Source: Oasisia sp. SBJ-2009 (Eukaryota > Annelida > Polychaeta > Sabellida > Siboglinidae). From it: a DNA stretch of 64,000 nt. The stretch spans positions 44,328,878-44,392,877 of the forward strand of contig OZ024856.1 of the NCBI GenBank assembly GCA_964017155.1. Direction: 5' to 3'. The position numbers and the translations under genes are program-made. This document shows, in pieces, positions 24,433 through 38,300 of the stretch. The notes under the pieces are model-generated. The model saw only the letters and a list, made by a program, of their open reading frames with translations, ran no database searches and was not told the origin of the DNA. Within the stretch, counting starts at the first letter, position 1. Every line of letters begins with the position of its first letter.

Positions 24433-27400
24433 AGAACAAGAACAAGAACAAAAAAAGATGTTTATTTTTAACCCCAAAATAAGTACATAAATACACTAGT
24501 CATAAGGTGAAACATAAACAAAACGTCATACATCAGTAATTTAAGACAGTGAAGTGTGGGTCAGTGACTCCTGTTAAGACTGAAAAGTCGCTATCACAGG
24601 AGCCACTCATAGCAATTATACATTTAGTTAACCTCTCAATATACGTATGTATAGTACATTTTTACTTCAATACGATTTTATTATCTCTTAATAGTATATG
24701 TTATCTCTGATGCATGTGTACATGCTTCTCTGTAGTACACGTAAGTAGAAATAATTAAGTAACAATAAAAAAATACATATAACATATCATTGCGTCTATC
24801 CATATTTCTAATGACTTTGTGTATTTAACTGACATATATAACAATCAGATATTGTACATACAGTTTGCTATTTTTGTAAGAGATACATTTTAAAGTAATA
24901 CGCAAACCCACGTAAACTGTGAGTAACAATTTTACCCAAAACTCCTTCTGGAGTATCATTTATAATATGAGGCAAATTGTATTTAAGGCACTTTTTGGCA
25001 AATTCATGTCTTGTCATAGATGTGTGTATATTTGTAGCTTTGCGGGTATCATGACTGTGTAGGTTATATTATAATTGGGGATAATATTCCAATTTAATAA
25101 GTAAACTGGCTCATTACCATGCCTAGATTTATAGAAAAATTTAAGTTCTTGCAGTTTTAATCGATCATCTATTTTCAATATTTGAAGTGTTTTAAATAGG
25201 GGTTCAGTGTGTGAATTGTACCTGTTCAGTGTTATTATTCGAACTGCTTTTTTTTTAATTCTCACTATTCGACTTCCTTTGTATCCCCAAACCGTAATAC
25301 AATAATTAATATGTGATAGGATTAGAGAATTGTATAGAAGTGTTTTTATGTCTAGCGGCAGTATATGCTTTAGTTTGTTTAAAACGCCTGTAGTTTTGGA
25401 ACACTTATTCGCAATTTTATTTACGTGTTTTTTCCATGTAAGATTGGGGTCCAGAGTTAATCCTAGAAAATTAAATTCATCCACTTGTTCGATATTTGTG
25501 TTATCGATTTTAAGAGTAAGAGTTTGCGTCTCTTTTCTAGGTACATGAAAAATCATATATTTAGATTTTTCTTTGTTTAAGGACAATTTATTAATATTTA
25601 GCCATTCTATAACTTTCCCGAGTTCGTAATTTATTACGGATTCTACGCTCTTGTTTTTAAGTTGTGTGCTGTCAGTAAATTGGTTTAATGTACTGGAGAG
25701 TGTTGTATCATCTGCATACATAATGAAGTTAAATATATTACTGAATTGTGAGAAATCATTAATATAAATAGTAAACAATAAAGGTCCTAAAATTGATTTT
25801 TACTGGAAGGGTTTCTGATTGCACTTCATCAATTTCAACATACTGTCGTCGATTGCTTAAATAACTTTCAAATAAAAGTAGAGACGCACCATCCAGTCCG
25901 TAAAACCTTAATTTATGTAGTAAAATGTTATGGTCAATGGTATCAAAGACCTTTGATAAGTCAAGAAATATATTAATTGGCACCTCATTTTTGTCCATGT
26001 GATTTATAATTCTATCTACTAATTCTAGCGCAGCATACTCAGTGCAGTGGTTTAGTCAAAAACCATATTGGTTATCGAAAAATAGTTTAGCTTCATTAAA
26101 ATATGAAGATAACTGGGTAAAGATGATTTTCTCTAGTACCTTTGATATTGTTGGTAATAGAGAGATTGGTCTGTAATTTTTAAATAATGTGGGATCACCC
26201 TTTTTTTAAATTGGAGTTACTTTGGCAATTTTGAGTTTATCTGGGAAAATTCCCGTATTTAGCACTTGATTTATTACCATAGTCAATGATTTTATGATTG
26301 CAGGTTCAATTATTTTTAAGAATTTTGAAGAGATACCATCGAATCCACAACTATGTTTTGTGGGTAAATTGTATATTATTTTCTTTACTGCCTCTTCATC
26401 TACATTATTTATTTGAAAAGATGAGTGTATTTGTCTAGTTAGATAATAACTAAAATATTTGGTTCCTTCATACTTGATATCATTTACAATAGTCTGAGCT
26501 ATATTTGTAAAATAGTTATTAAATGTATCAGCAATTGTTTGTTTATCTGACATTTGATTGCCATTGTCTTCAAAATGAACTGGGAAACTATTTTTAGTAC
26601 GTTTTTTTGACAGACATTCATTTATTGTTTTCCAGGTATTTCGTATATCATTCTTAAAAAGTGAAAAACGGGATCCAAAATAAATTTGCTTAGCCTCCCG
26701 AATGTTTTTCTTTAATATTGTGTTATATGTTTTTAAATTAATTTTAATAGTTTTGTAATTATATGAACTGGGATTTGTTAATTTTAATTGTTTGTACATT
26801 TTGTCTCGATATCTGATTGATGTTAACAGACCATGGGTGATCCAAGTTGATTTATTATGTTTATATCTATTCAATTTTACTAATTTGTTTGGCATATGTA
26901 TAGTTTTAGCACGTGTAATTTCTTTGTATAGTATATCATAATTATAATTTGGGTCAGCAGTTGGATTTTTATTTAGTTTATCATAAATGTTACCTGATTT
27001 TATTTCATTCATAACTCTTATCATTGCGTCCGCGTGTACGGTATTTATTTTTACATATTTAGGAGGGGGATATAATTTTTTAGTATTGTGCATAATCATA
27101 AAATACGGTTGGTGATCAGAAAATCGTTTAGTTAATATCCCTGCGGTATTTTCTAATATTGACTACAAAATAAATTATCTATCAGGGTTCCATTTGTTCT
27201 AGTAAATCTAGTTGGTAGGGTTATTTGAGGATACAGACTATGTGATATTACCGTGTCAAAGAAGCTACTAAACATGTCATTTTCATTTAGTTTAAGTAAG
27301 TTAATATTAAAGTCCCCGGCAATAATGATATCATTATTACAGTTATCCAATCTCGATATAATTGTTGTAAATTCATCTATAAAAACGTTTAAGTCTTCAT

Positions 27401-27925
27401 TTCGCGTTCTCGGAGATCGATATATATTTCCAATAGTAAACGTCTTAGATAGAGAATTACCCTGTACTTTAATTATCAACCCTTCCCAATGTTCGTAGGT
27501 ATTAAGGTTAAATGTTACTTTTGATTTATATTGGTCATCTACATATATCATCAGCCCTCCTTTACTGGTACATGTTTTACCCTGTGATATACAGTCATAG
27601 CCTTGTAAATGAAATACCGATATATCCTCATTTTCATCTATCCATGTTTCTTGAAGACATATTATACTAAACTTAAAGTTTACAGTATTTAGTTCTTCTA
27701 TGAATGCCTCAAGTTCAGAAAACTTGGCATTTACAGACTGAATATTTGTACTTAAAATACTAAAAGAGTTTTTGTTTTCCTTAGCTAACTTACTAAACTG
27801 GTCGAAATCATAGTATGACGAACGACGAATTATTTGTTGTTCGTTTATGTCAGTATCATTTTCATTTATATGTAATATATTTGTTAAGCAGTTGTTTAGA
27901 ATACCTCCTGAATAGGAGAGGAACG
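24433..27925 (-). pseudogene. Jockey/CR1-group non-LTR retrotransposon ORF2, degenerate
   Basis: Reading from 27925 down on the minus strand: apurinic endonuclease motifs (NIQSVNAKF, CLQETW, GDFNINL, SDHQPYF), then reverse transcriptase (LPTKHSCGFDGIS, NYRPISLLPTISKVLEKII, FLDLSKVFDTIDHNILLHKL, MYADDTTL) and the C-terminal region (FLGLTLDPNLTWKKH). Defects: a frameshift near 27165, TAA near 26204 (in VTPI.KKGD), TGA at 26056-26058, and a small deletion near 25797 that removes the xPQG part of GxPQGSILGP. The 3' end has a short TTCTTG-type repeat tail at 24430-24452, as in CR1-like elements. The 5' end is not clear. Confidence 0.88.
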
Positions 27926-28889
27926 CTTCATCCGAAGTAATTTTCGATTAGTTTAAATGATTTCATTATACTGTATTTCAAAACTAGTCTTTGTATATAG
28001 ATATTGTGATAAATATACGAAATACAATTCATTGAGTTGTACATTTCCAAGCACACTGCAGTTCTTACTAAGGTGTTAATATATATGAAAGCTTGCAATT
28101 GAGTAGAGATAACCATCGCATTGATTTCAATAAAAAAAACATAACAAAAAAAGAAAGGAAAAGCTAATTAGGCTCCGAGTTAATGACATCACGAGATGTT
28201 CATAGGGAGGAAGTAATTAAATTGAAATATATGTATAGACGAATTACAAATAAACCTGCATAAAACGATAGCACAGTCCTCAAAAATTGTGTCTGAACAT
28301 AGTGATACAGCCAAAAACATGTGCATCTAGACATAGTAGTAGCACTGTAAACAAAACTGAGTCCACATAAAGTGTTAGCTTAGTCAACATAATTTCACAA
28401 ATGTATTACGTATAACTAAACATAACAATGGCGTAGTCAAACAAGTCTGTCTGTCTGCACTTAATTATGGCAGCGAACACAACCATAAGTTTGTATGTCT
28501 ACATAATAAAACATAATAATTATGATGACGGCACTGTCAACAAAACTTAATCAGCTTAACAAGTTCATTAATCAGCTTAACAAGTTAGCACAGCCAACAG
28601 AACCATACCTAAACAATTATTACGAATAACGGAAAATATTAATTGCTCAGTTTACAAAACTGTTTCAGCAGATAATGCTAGCTAGCACACTTTTGTGGAT
28701 CAAAAAATTAAATAAGAAATGATTGATATCACCAGATTGATGTTGTAGGTTATCAATCACCATTGCCGGTTCAATACCCAATTAAGTCAACGTCAGACCG
28801 GATTTCTTTTACAACGCCGTCTAGAGTCTTTAGTACAACTTTGCCGTTGAAGGTCCAGCAGTCGTTGATTTTTCTTGACCTCTTCAGTT

Positions 28890-28950
28890 GTCTCGTCTCT
28901 TTTGCCAACGCCGCCCGCCGGGCAGGCGGCGTTGGCAAAAGAGACGAGAC
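28890..28950. repeat. Perfect GC-rich hairpin, 26-nt arms
   Basis: GTCTCGTCTCTTTTGCC...GCCGCC followed, after 9 nt, by its exact reverse complement. Confidence 0.95.
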
Positions 28951-29799
28951 ATTTATAACAAACTATAATAACATGCATCATCCTATATGACAGTAGCAAT
29001 GCGTACGCTATGGCTATAAGTGAATCTGTGACAGCACGGACTTGTTTGCATATAAGTCCTGAGTGCATAATCCAGTGCATATAAGTCCGTGGTGACAGCG
29101 AATGTAGGCCGAACCTGTCGTGAGCCCCACACGTGATGAGTCGTTCTTCTGGCACCGACATGTTAACCTACGTGCACCGGGAGTTGCCACCCGGCCGGGC
29201 CGAGTCGCGTCCGTCCGACCGTAACTGTTAAAGTATCTCCGTGGCCTAGTTGTATAGCCTTCTACACCGTAACGCCTCACCTTGGCAAGACAATATATCA
29301 CCTCACGTGCGAATTGATTTATTGTTTGCACCCGGGTTTTGCCCGACCTTTCTTTGAAATCTACTACGCGGGGCGTTAGGCAAACATTCATTGCAGACCT
29401 CTATCAACACTGCGAACAAATGTCATACTATACTTACCACTGAAGAATTACATCAAGTATGTATTTAAAAGGAGATCCAATGTGAGACAGAAACCTAGTA
29501 TGGCGATATTTATGGCGCCAAATGTTGAATCTTGCATTCAAAACATTGTCATCAAACTCCTTTCCTATAGTAACTTTTTTGTATTTATTTTCTGCAATCA
29601 ATATGATATATAGGCCTCTACATTCATCTACCTCATAAATATTATACATGATACCTTGACATAGGACCAGAATTTGTGTTGGCGGTAAAACTTCCGACAA
29701 TGTAGTCTCGCTTAAACGACTGTCGGACTGCTGCGGAACTACGCCGAGAAGACAGTCTGGTGAGTCTGTCGGCATTTGAATATTTATCCGCGTGATTTA

Positions 29800-30270
29800 T
29801 ACAATGCTGCCACCTCGCGGACACTGGTTAATCCTGCCGTAAATTTGAATTGTATTTCTATTTATTTGGTGTTAATATAAGTTTAATTTTGAATAGTTTT
29901 TATAATACAGCATTATTTGATAAAAAAAAGAGGTATCCTTATTTAATGTATGTGTTAATCGTGTGGGGCTAAAAATGCTGCCACCTCACGGATACTGGTT
30001 AATCCTGCCGTAATTCTTATTTTATGAACAACTGTACATTTAAAATTTCACTTATTTTGTGTTAATATAAGTTCAATTTTAAATACTTTTCACATGATAT
30101 CATTGTCTTGTAAAAGTATGTCGTTATTTTAATTTTTATTTCATAGTCGGCCTGGGAGCCAATCAGCGTCTCTACCCTAATCTGGGGAAAGGCAGCCCAG
30201 ACGGGGAAGAAATGCAGAACATCTCTTTCCCCAGGCAGAGTTGACGGGCTTAAAAGTGCTGCCACCTCAC
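29800..30270. repeat. Tandem repeat, unit about 185-270 bp, 2.3 copies
   Basis: Each unit starts TGCTGCCACCTC.CGGA, then CTGGTTAATCCTGCCGTAA and GTGTTAATATAAGTT.AATTTT; starts are at about 29807, 29976 and 30249 (the last cut short by the foldback copy). Confidence 0.75.
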
Positions 30271-30282
30271 GGAGCCTGGGTA

Positions 30283-30340
30283 ATCCACATCAGTCGCTAG
30301 AGGCGCTGATATGCAACTAGACCCTAGTTGCGTGTCAGCT
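30283..30340. repeat. Truncated second copy of the 2.8-kb foldback element
   Basis: ATCCACATCAGTCGCTAGAG...GCAACTAGACCCTAGTTGCG matches 2779-2835 but the right arm stops after about 17 nt. Confidence 0.8.
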
Positions 30341-30923
30341 AATTCATCTTCAATTATAATCCTCCCATCTCCGTTTCGACAGAAAACATATTTTTCACAC
30401 CCAGCTTCTCAAGTCAGTAGTCGTCAATCCGTACATACATTTCTCCATGTACGCAACGTGGTCGCACAGAATGCTCTCTGCGGCAGCAGGTAGCGCTGTT
30501 TTCATTGGCCCAAGCGCAAGGGTACCTCGTGTTGCAATCCTGTTATCACGGTGTATTCGCAACGTACGTACGGGCACGTGATACAGTCAACTGACGGTCT
30601 TCAATGGCTGCTCCTCCAAAGCTAACAGTGCAGCTTTCAATATGTCGTCACCATACGCACCCCGTTTCGTCTTCCGCTTGTATGTGTGGAACATATCTAA
30701 ACAAACATGTTGCTCACTAAGCAAGTACTCATGCACATAACATACAGGTTTGATTGTTCAATTCAATGATTGTTTGCAATGACAGTTTGAGCAGAACTGT
30801 CACATATAGTATCAATTGTAACATAATAATAGAGCTTTACTGCGTCCTATGAAATAATCTTACCAACTTTATATAAAGTATAATATTTTGTGACCTATTC
30901 ACGATTGTAGGTTACTCAATTTA

Positions 30924-30963
30924 TGTGGGGCAAGACGCCTCTCGGGAGGCGTCTTGCCCCACA
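30924..30963. repeat. Perfect hairpin with TCGG loop, 18-nt arms
   Basis: TGTGGGGCAAGACGCCTC, TCGG, then the exact reverse complement. Its core (GTGGGGCAAG.CGCC) is the terminal motif of the miniature elements nearby. Confidence 0.95.
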
Positions 30964-31166
30964 AGGTCTGGGGCTTCTTGCCCCCAGCATGCATTATCTA
31001 AATAAATGTCACTTCCTGCGCCCATTTTCACAAAACGTGACTGAAGCTCTATATACTACCAATAAATATAACAACAATTACAAGAGGCTTTGTTTAATAT
31101 TGAATATGTAGTAAAACATTACAAACACACAACTTTTACATCAAATATGTAGCAAAGCATTAAGGA

Positions 31167-31758
31167 AGGGTGGGGTAAGGCGCCTATACGAGGCGATACG
31201 CCCACCCGTCCTGTCTACATAACAACGGCTCAGATCGCCACTAAGGTTTTTGTATATACGTGCTACCACATAGCGGATGAAAAGAAACATAAAAAGAAGC
31301 AAGATTTTACAATCATGAGTATAAAATATAACTTAGTTGATTTGTAAGTAAAAATAGTAAGACATGTCATTTGCTATATCATTGCATGCCTTCGTCAGAA
31401 ATAAACAAGGGAATACACTGCACGCAACATTCCCACCCACCCACATAAGCACATCCCACCCACCACGTACCATTCACACGAACTCGCATACTTGTAAGTA
31501 TTCAACGAGTTTTGGAAAGGCATCTTTCCCCACCCAGATCTGCGTCTTGTCCCACCCATAGGGTAAGTCGCCCTTTTCATAGCTATTTTTAAAAAGTAGA
31601 ATTTTAAATTATGTTATGTATCTTTGTGTAAAATACTTTTACACAAAGTAGGATATATATATATTTGAGATTGCCTGCAACTTAAAATATATTCGATTAG
31701 ATCATTATTAAAACAAATGCAGCGGTTCCTGCTTATGATGGGCGCCTTGCCCCACCCT
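31167..31758. mobile_element. Miniature inverted-repeat element
   Basis: Left end AGGGTGGGGTAAGGCGCC, right end the reverse complement of AGGGTGGGGCAAGGCGCC, 592 bp apart, with no coding capacity. The flanking TSD is unclear (possibly TA). A further internal copy of the motif lies at 31530-31575. Confidence 0.7.
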
Positions 31759-32291
31759 ACCTTATATGCAAATATTTATTTACCGTGATGTTTGCCAGCG
31801 TCTGTCTTTCCGTCAGAGTAGTCAGTAGGTGGCAGCATTGTATTCGTCCACCAGACACGTCATACATATTATCTCAAACACATGTAACTGACGCAATACA
31901 AAGGGGGCTAGTTACCCCACGGGGGCACCATGCCCCTCCCTATCGGTTACACTTGAGGTATGTGGTCGCGTTGTCGGATCATTATTATATAATAAATTAT
32001 TTGCTTTTAAGGAAATATTATTAATGTGAACATTCGATCCACCCTAGCCCTAGGTCTGTAGTTATGGTTATCCCAAAATATTTTGCCTGTGAGACAGTTT
32101 CAAGCATTTGTACATGTATTGGGTTTTATTGACAGTTTTGTTTCTTGTTACAGGATAGAAAATGTGGAAATTACCATGTGTTAGTCTATATTATCATTAG
32201 GAGGACCTGCGTTTCTAAATGCTAATCTGGTCATGTGCCTGGGACATGTCCGGATTTTAAATCGCCGGCAGTGATTTCCGGTTCCGGTTAT

Positions 32292-32311
32292 AGAAATTTC
32301 AAGAATTTTCT
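32292..32311 (+). promoter_or_regulatory. Perfect four-unit heat-shock element
   Basis: AGAAATTTCAAGAATTTTCT: GAA at 32293, TTC at 32298, GAA at 32303, TTC at 32308, in exact nGAAnnTTCn alternation, 60 bp upstream of the AHSA start codon. HSF1 is the expected binder. Confidence 0.85.
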
Positions 32312-32330
32312 CCGGGTGGTGGGCTTTTAC

Positions 32331-32337
32331 TATATAG
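32331..32337 (+). promoter_or_regulatory. TATA-like box (TATATAG)
   Basis: 34-40 bp upstream of the AHSA ATG. If used, the transcript start would be at about 32360 and the 5' UTR only about 10 nt, so its use is uncertain. Confidence 0.45.
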
Positions 32338-32370
32338 TCTACGTTCAGTTGTTTAGTGTAAGTTCACACG

Positions 32371-35300
32371 ATGGCTAAGTGGGGAAAGGGAGATCCGCGC
32401 TGGATTGTCGAAGAACGTGCAGACGCTACAAATGTAAATAACTGGCACTGGTGAGTTTGTCATGAAGGACACGTGTGACAACAATAACACACTGCACCGT
32501 GACATGCTGCCCACACACCTAGCGACCATAGCGTCACAAAATTCACGCGCATTATTTGACCTTTTAGTGTTCGTGTACTTGTTGTAGCTTTCAGATACAA
32601 CAGATACAACACATTTCAGTAATTTTGTTATAACTGATATATTCTTGGAGTTGGACAGGCCCTGGTTACTGGTATTTGCGGTTTACCCATTTGCCGTTAG
32701 TCTGACCGAGTCTGTTTCTCTGAGCCTATATTATCCATGACTGATCAACGATGTATCTAACCTCACAGTGGAAATAAAATTTGCTCAACTTGCCCCCATC
32801 TAGTCATAGAAATAGCCACAGCATTAGGCAACATAATATATAGTAAGAGAGGTAAATGTCCCACATAACAAGAAGTCATGATGTTAGAACATTATCTGTT
32901 AGTGTTATTGAGACAGCTCATCACACTATGGCCGTAAAGCCATTTATATGGAATGAACCAAGGAGCAACCTTTGTTAAGGAATTATCTGTGATGTTCTAA
33001 AACATTTCCACTGTGAGAATTGTTCTGTGCCATTTATGAAAAATCAGCCAAACTACCCGGGTATTTAAATTGACAAGGATTCTTCATATCTAGGCATACA
33101 TGTTCATTAGCCAAAGATGCTCCTATGTGTATTTAGTACATGGACGGACTTTGTCCATAGTTGGGAGAAGTCTCCTAGTTGGGAGAAATCTCCCGATCCT
33201 ATAATGTTCTACATGTAGCATTAACCCTAGGCTAGCAGCCATTTAATGTTTACCAATGATGTGTTTAAACATATGTGACGAAATGAGTCGTATGTCAAAA
33301 AATTGAATTAGTCACACCATTGGAAAGAATATATACAGGGGTAGAAATAACTCCAAAATATCTGGCAGTCAGCAGGACTGCCTAGTTGAGAAATCTGGCA
33401 GTCCTGAGAGATATCTGGCTGTCCTAAAAATGGCCCCAATTTTTTTAAGCAAAATAACACGACAAACAATATTTTTAAATCGAACAAATTTAATACAAAA
33501 GGCGAACATCAAACACATTCATACCCCTGCACCAACAAAATATATACACCAACACCAGAAACATAATTATATACACCTACACCAGAAGCATAATTATATA
33601 CACATAAACACCAAAAACATATGTACATCAACAAGCTCGTTGATCTCACTTTCCCAATCTGCCAAGAGCTGTCGCCAGATAACTGTCACCGCTGTCATTC
33701 TCGCTATCACTGCCGTTTTCCTTTCTTTCATCCTCCGAAATTTATTATCACTAGTCATAATACCACAAATATAATATAATAAATTCCCTGCTCATCTCAT
33801 AAAAACATATGTGTTGCTGTTTGGCCCTCATGAATTAAAAAGAAGGCTTGGTTATAGAACAATAAATATTATAATTTTCAGTAATATATTTATTGTGTTC
33901 TAGGTATAGGCCTAACATAGGCCTATTTGTTCACCTTCTGATATGTATCATAGTTTGCAAAGAATCCCTTTCATGAAAGGCATCAGCATCTACATGATAT
34001 TTTATTACACAACTAATATAATCTTTACATGTAAAACTTGAACATGGAATTCATTATTTTATGAGCTGAACTGAGCCTTGGTAACATAGGCACGAATGGA
34101 GATATTTAAATATGGAGTCCATTTAAATAACCATGCTTTCGTCTCTTTCGTCTGTTAATGATGTTTTTCCATTTACATGTCAAACGTACTCAAATAATAA
34201 AGTGCTTAGCAAAAGTACATACTTTTACAAACATGCACATGTAGTGTAGATGTATGGATGGACATTATTTGTAAAGATGTAAACGGATTTCACTTTGTTC
34301 TACAAGACTGGAACGTACACAGTGGGCGATAATACGGTATCGAAGCGGCTTGCGGCGATTCTATAAAGCTGATAAACAATGTCAGCCTTGCCCATGCAAT
34401 GTGTAGGCCTTGTACTTAGATATTTATTAAACTGTTTTTAATGTCCAGTCATCACAGTAAGACGTGATTTAAATAATTCCAATTCAGATCATTGTTCAAA
34501 TCGTTGACCGCCCCGGCGAGCGCCCAGCGGTGTCTGAGCATTAGCTCAGTCTCAGACTCGATTGCAATTAGTTAACTGGCATTGCTATTCATTGTGGTGA
34601 CTCTGAAAAACATTTGAGACAATGCCCAGCCAGAAATAAAACAATTATCCGCACCCAGTAAGCTAAATTTGTTTGTTTTGGGTGGACTGAAAACTGGAAA
34701 AAGCCGGACGCTCCCGCAAATTTGTTCACTTACGTTACGATGAAAGAGATTGGTTCTCCCGCGCGGGAGATCGGGGAAATTTTCTGTAATTGCGCGAGTC
34801 TCCCGCCGAATGCGGGAGACTTAACATGTATGCCATTAGGAGTCATTGCCTTTGTCGAAGATCGATATTGTTAATAATTTAAAAAAAATAATATTCCCGA
34901 ATTTGGCTGGTGTCCGTCGGACTGCCGCTGACGCCATCTTCGACAGTCCGACCGAATTTCTGGCAGTCCTCAGACTGCCGGACACCCGCTATTTCGACCC
35001 CTGATATATATTAAGCTTTCCAGCAGTGTAAACATTATGGACCTATCACGCACAATTATTGGATGCTGAACATGCCTGGGATAGCCAGTCTCAAACGGAG
35101 AAAAACACACTTTTAAGTTCGCGGTCACATAAGCACACAATCAAGGACACCAGTGTTCCAAAATCGGCCATTTTGCTTTTGTTACTCCATGTGATGCTTT
35201 TAAAATAAACTCCCAAGTCATGTTCATCGGCAAAGATGTATCATGCTAACTGTTTACTGAAATGTTTACAGCATAATCCGAGTATTTAGCGATGTTTTCT

Positions 35301-38300
35301 AGCAGTGACCCGATCAATCACGCTTGTTTACAGTTAGCGAGTGCGCACTGCGCTGACAGCTCTAAGCCAATCAGGGACCCGCTATCAGCCCCTCCCATAT
35401 CCAATGACATTTGTTTACAGATAGGCCTCATTAGTACCAAATATGTCTGCCATGCATTGAGGAAGAATGTGACTTGAACAAGTGTGATTAATCGGTTTTA
35501 TTTATACGAATCAGCTGTAAAATGTTACATAGTGTTTCTAAAAAGGCTATAAAATGTACTAAATAATAATATATATGAGAAATAAGCATAGCTAATTGAC
35601 AAACAATATCATCAAAGTATACTTTGGTGACAAATAAAAAAACAAAATCATTGGAAATCATTGTTGCATGTTTTTACGGTGTTTTCTCGAAATCAACCTC
35701 ACTAAAATGACTCACTTCGTTAGAACATTACATATATAGATTTGGCACATTTCAATTTGAGCTACATTCATTACAATTTACAATTGTTATAGTATATATA
35801 TATATATATATTACAATTATAGCTTAAAATTTTGATATATATATAAATTGTTTCAACCAGCAACTGTGTCTAATTATAGGACAGAAAAGAATGCCACACC
35901 ATGGTCCAATGACAAGCTCAAGGAACTACTCGAGGGACTGAAACTTGAAGATGACAAATGTGAGTGTTGTTATGAACTTATAATATTACATCTCTACTCT
36001 ACCGTCTAGTAGTTGGCCAAAAACCTGTTGATGTAGCTCCATAATCTTTATAATATTATTATTGGTCTCTTCAGCAGAAATCCTTGAACAGTGTAGCACT
36101 TTACTGTTTCAAAATCAAAGCATAGCTTTATACAGGGATCCGTCCACCCGTCATGGATGGGTAAAACCTGTTGTGGATGCAGGGTCGGAAATTAAGGACC
36201 GTCCGCTAGTCCGAGACTACCAGATTGTGCCACGGACTAGTAAATATTACAACTTGGTAGTCCGGTGGACTACTGAATTCATCAGAAGTTTTAGTGGCAC
36301 CACCTGGTGTTACAAACGTTGATAATTTTATAATTGAGATACGCCGCCATTTTGCACCAATTTCGCGTAATGTTTCGTAAAAACAGCAACGTGTATTATC
36401 GGCCGGGATCGAAATTGGCACTGACGCGATGACCCGAAGCGTGTTTTAAAGCTGTCGGGCCAGTTCGGGCCACCAGTTTTAAAATTTAATATCAAATGGT
36501 TTCAATCTCCTACTGACCACCGTCGATGTTTCCGTAACCCGATCCATCACAGAAAAATGGAACGACTTTAATAACATGAGTCTATTTATTAACATTCGTT
36601 TTGTTACATTTTATATATAACTTATTACGCAATATGTCTAAAAATGTTGTCGTGTGAACACAACTAATTCCATGTACTGTGGAAATCATATTTTATAAAT
36701 GCTTGCGTGATTGGCAAATTGCGGGAGTCACTCATTATTCACCCAATCAGCAATCTTGTTACACATTGCCGTTGGCTATGGGTGGTAGGCGATGTCGTTG
36801 TTGTCTGCATGATAAAATGCTAGTTCACATTCCATAGTGGAAAGACATCTACGTAATTATACTATGAAACATTTGATAGTGTTGCAAATAGTGCTGGTTC
36901 GATACCAGGTTTTGTTCGATACTGATCGATACCTGAATTTTGTTCGATACTCGATACTTACGTTGTAAGTTTAATATTCACATAGAACACAGTTCCCAGT
37001 AGAAACAGTATGCAACAAAAGTAGTGCTGGTTCGATACCAGAATTCTTCGATACCAATCGATATATTGCTGGTTCGATACCAGAATTCTTCGATATCAAT
37101 CGATACCAGATTTTTATTCGATACTCAAAATTTACCTTGTAAGTGTAATTCAGTACAGTAGAGATCTCCAAAGAAACACACTATTATCCACTTAGACTAA
37201 TGCCACAGAAACACACACAATTTTTCACTTACAAGTAGGGAAATATGTGATAATTTTATAGTCATGCAAACAATGATTAAAATGCAATTTTCATTTTATG
37301 TAAGTAAACAAACAACTGTTTCAATATAATTGATTACTGTTGTAAAACTAAAAGGTAAATGTAATATAAAATTAAAACAATAAAGACAACTGCAATAAAA
37401 TACCTAGTGACAAATAAATTCATCAATTGCACTGAATTATTTTAAATTAATAACAGTACTTCACTCCAGCTGTTTGTAAATACACTATAATATAGCAGCT
37501 TAATTTCAATTCAATGTGTCTCATAAAGTGACCATCAACAAATACAGCTGAAACATAACATACAAATAATATGTTATTATTATATTAAATATAAATACAC
37601 CTATCACTTATAATAGTGCCACTGCCAGCACAGCTGCACACTCACTGTTATAACTGTTTTATAATTAATTGTATCGTAAAGATAATTGTGATTTAACATC
37701 AAAACTGTATAGACGATTACAATAAAATAACACTAATTAATAATAGAAAAAATATTAATAAAAATTACAATTGCACTTCCCAGTTCACACCAATTATTTT
37801 TTACATAAAACTTAAATTACCACGTTATCAAGTACACATAACAAGCCCCATAATGTTTCTGCAACTGTTTTCAAGAACCGGTCAGTTTCTTCCTCTACCT
37901 CTGGCTCTGCCAGTGGTGAATCTGTTTGGCCAGTGCCAGTGACTGGCAGTGTCACAGTGAGAGTGACAGTAGATGCAGTAATCACATCGTCATCGTTAAT
38001 CAGTCACGTCGTGTATGTCACTTCTTGGCGATGTTTGCCGCAGTTTCTTAGCAGATTCGGCAACAGATGGCGATTCGCTTCGACTATAACTAGATGTCCA
38101 TTGCTCGGTCACTGTCGAATATTTCGATAGAATACGTTCTCGAGTCAATGACAATGCCAATGCCAATGGCAAAGCCAAAGCCAAAGGCAAAGGCAAAGGC
38201 AATGCGACGTTGTCCACGACGTCGACGACGCCATACGATGAAAGTTGATCATCACGTTTTGATAGCTTCTTGAATGGTGACATGTTTCGTCAAATTCGAT

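Larger units (their letters stand above)
27926..32200. other. Intergenic region upstream of the AHSA gene
   Basis: No gene supported. Holds two perfect hairpins (28890-28950, 30924-30963), a half-copy of the 2.8-kb foldback (30283-30340), a diverged tandem repeat (29800-30270) and a miniature element (31167-31758). GC-rich sequence at 29160-29390 has an open minus frame that I do not recognise. Confidence 0.55.

Noticed and set aside
29230..29290. tRNA-like A-box (GTGGCCTAGTTG) suggesting a tRNA or tRNA-derived SINE
   Set aside because: No B-box or cloverleaf could be made out.
29014..29391. 125-codon minus frame in GC-rich sequence
   Set aside because: No family resemblance; overlaps repeated TGCATATAAGTCC motifs also seen near 16608, so likely repetitive non-coding DNA.
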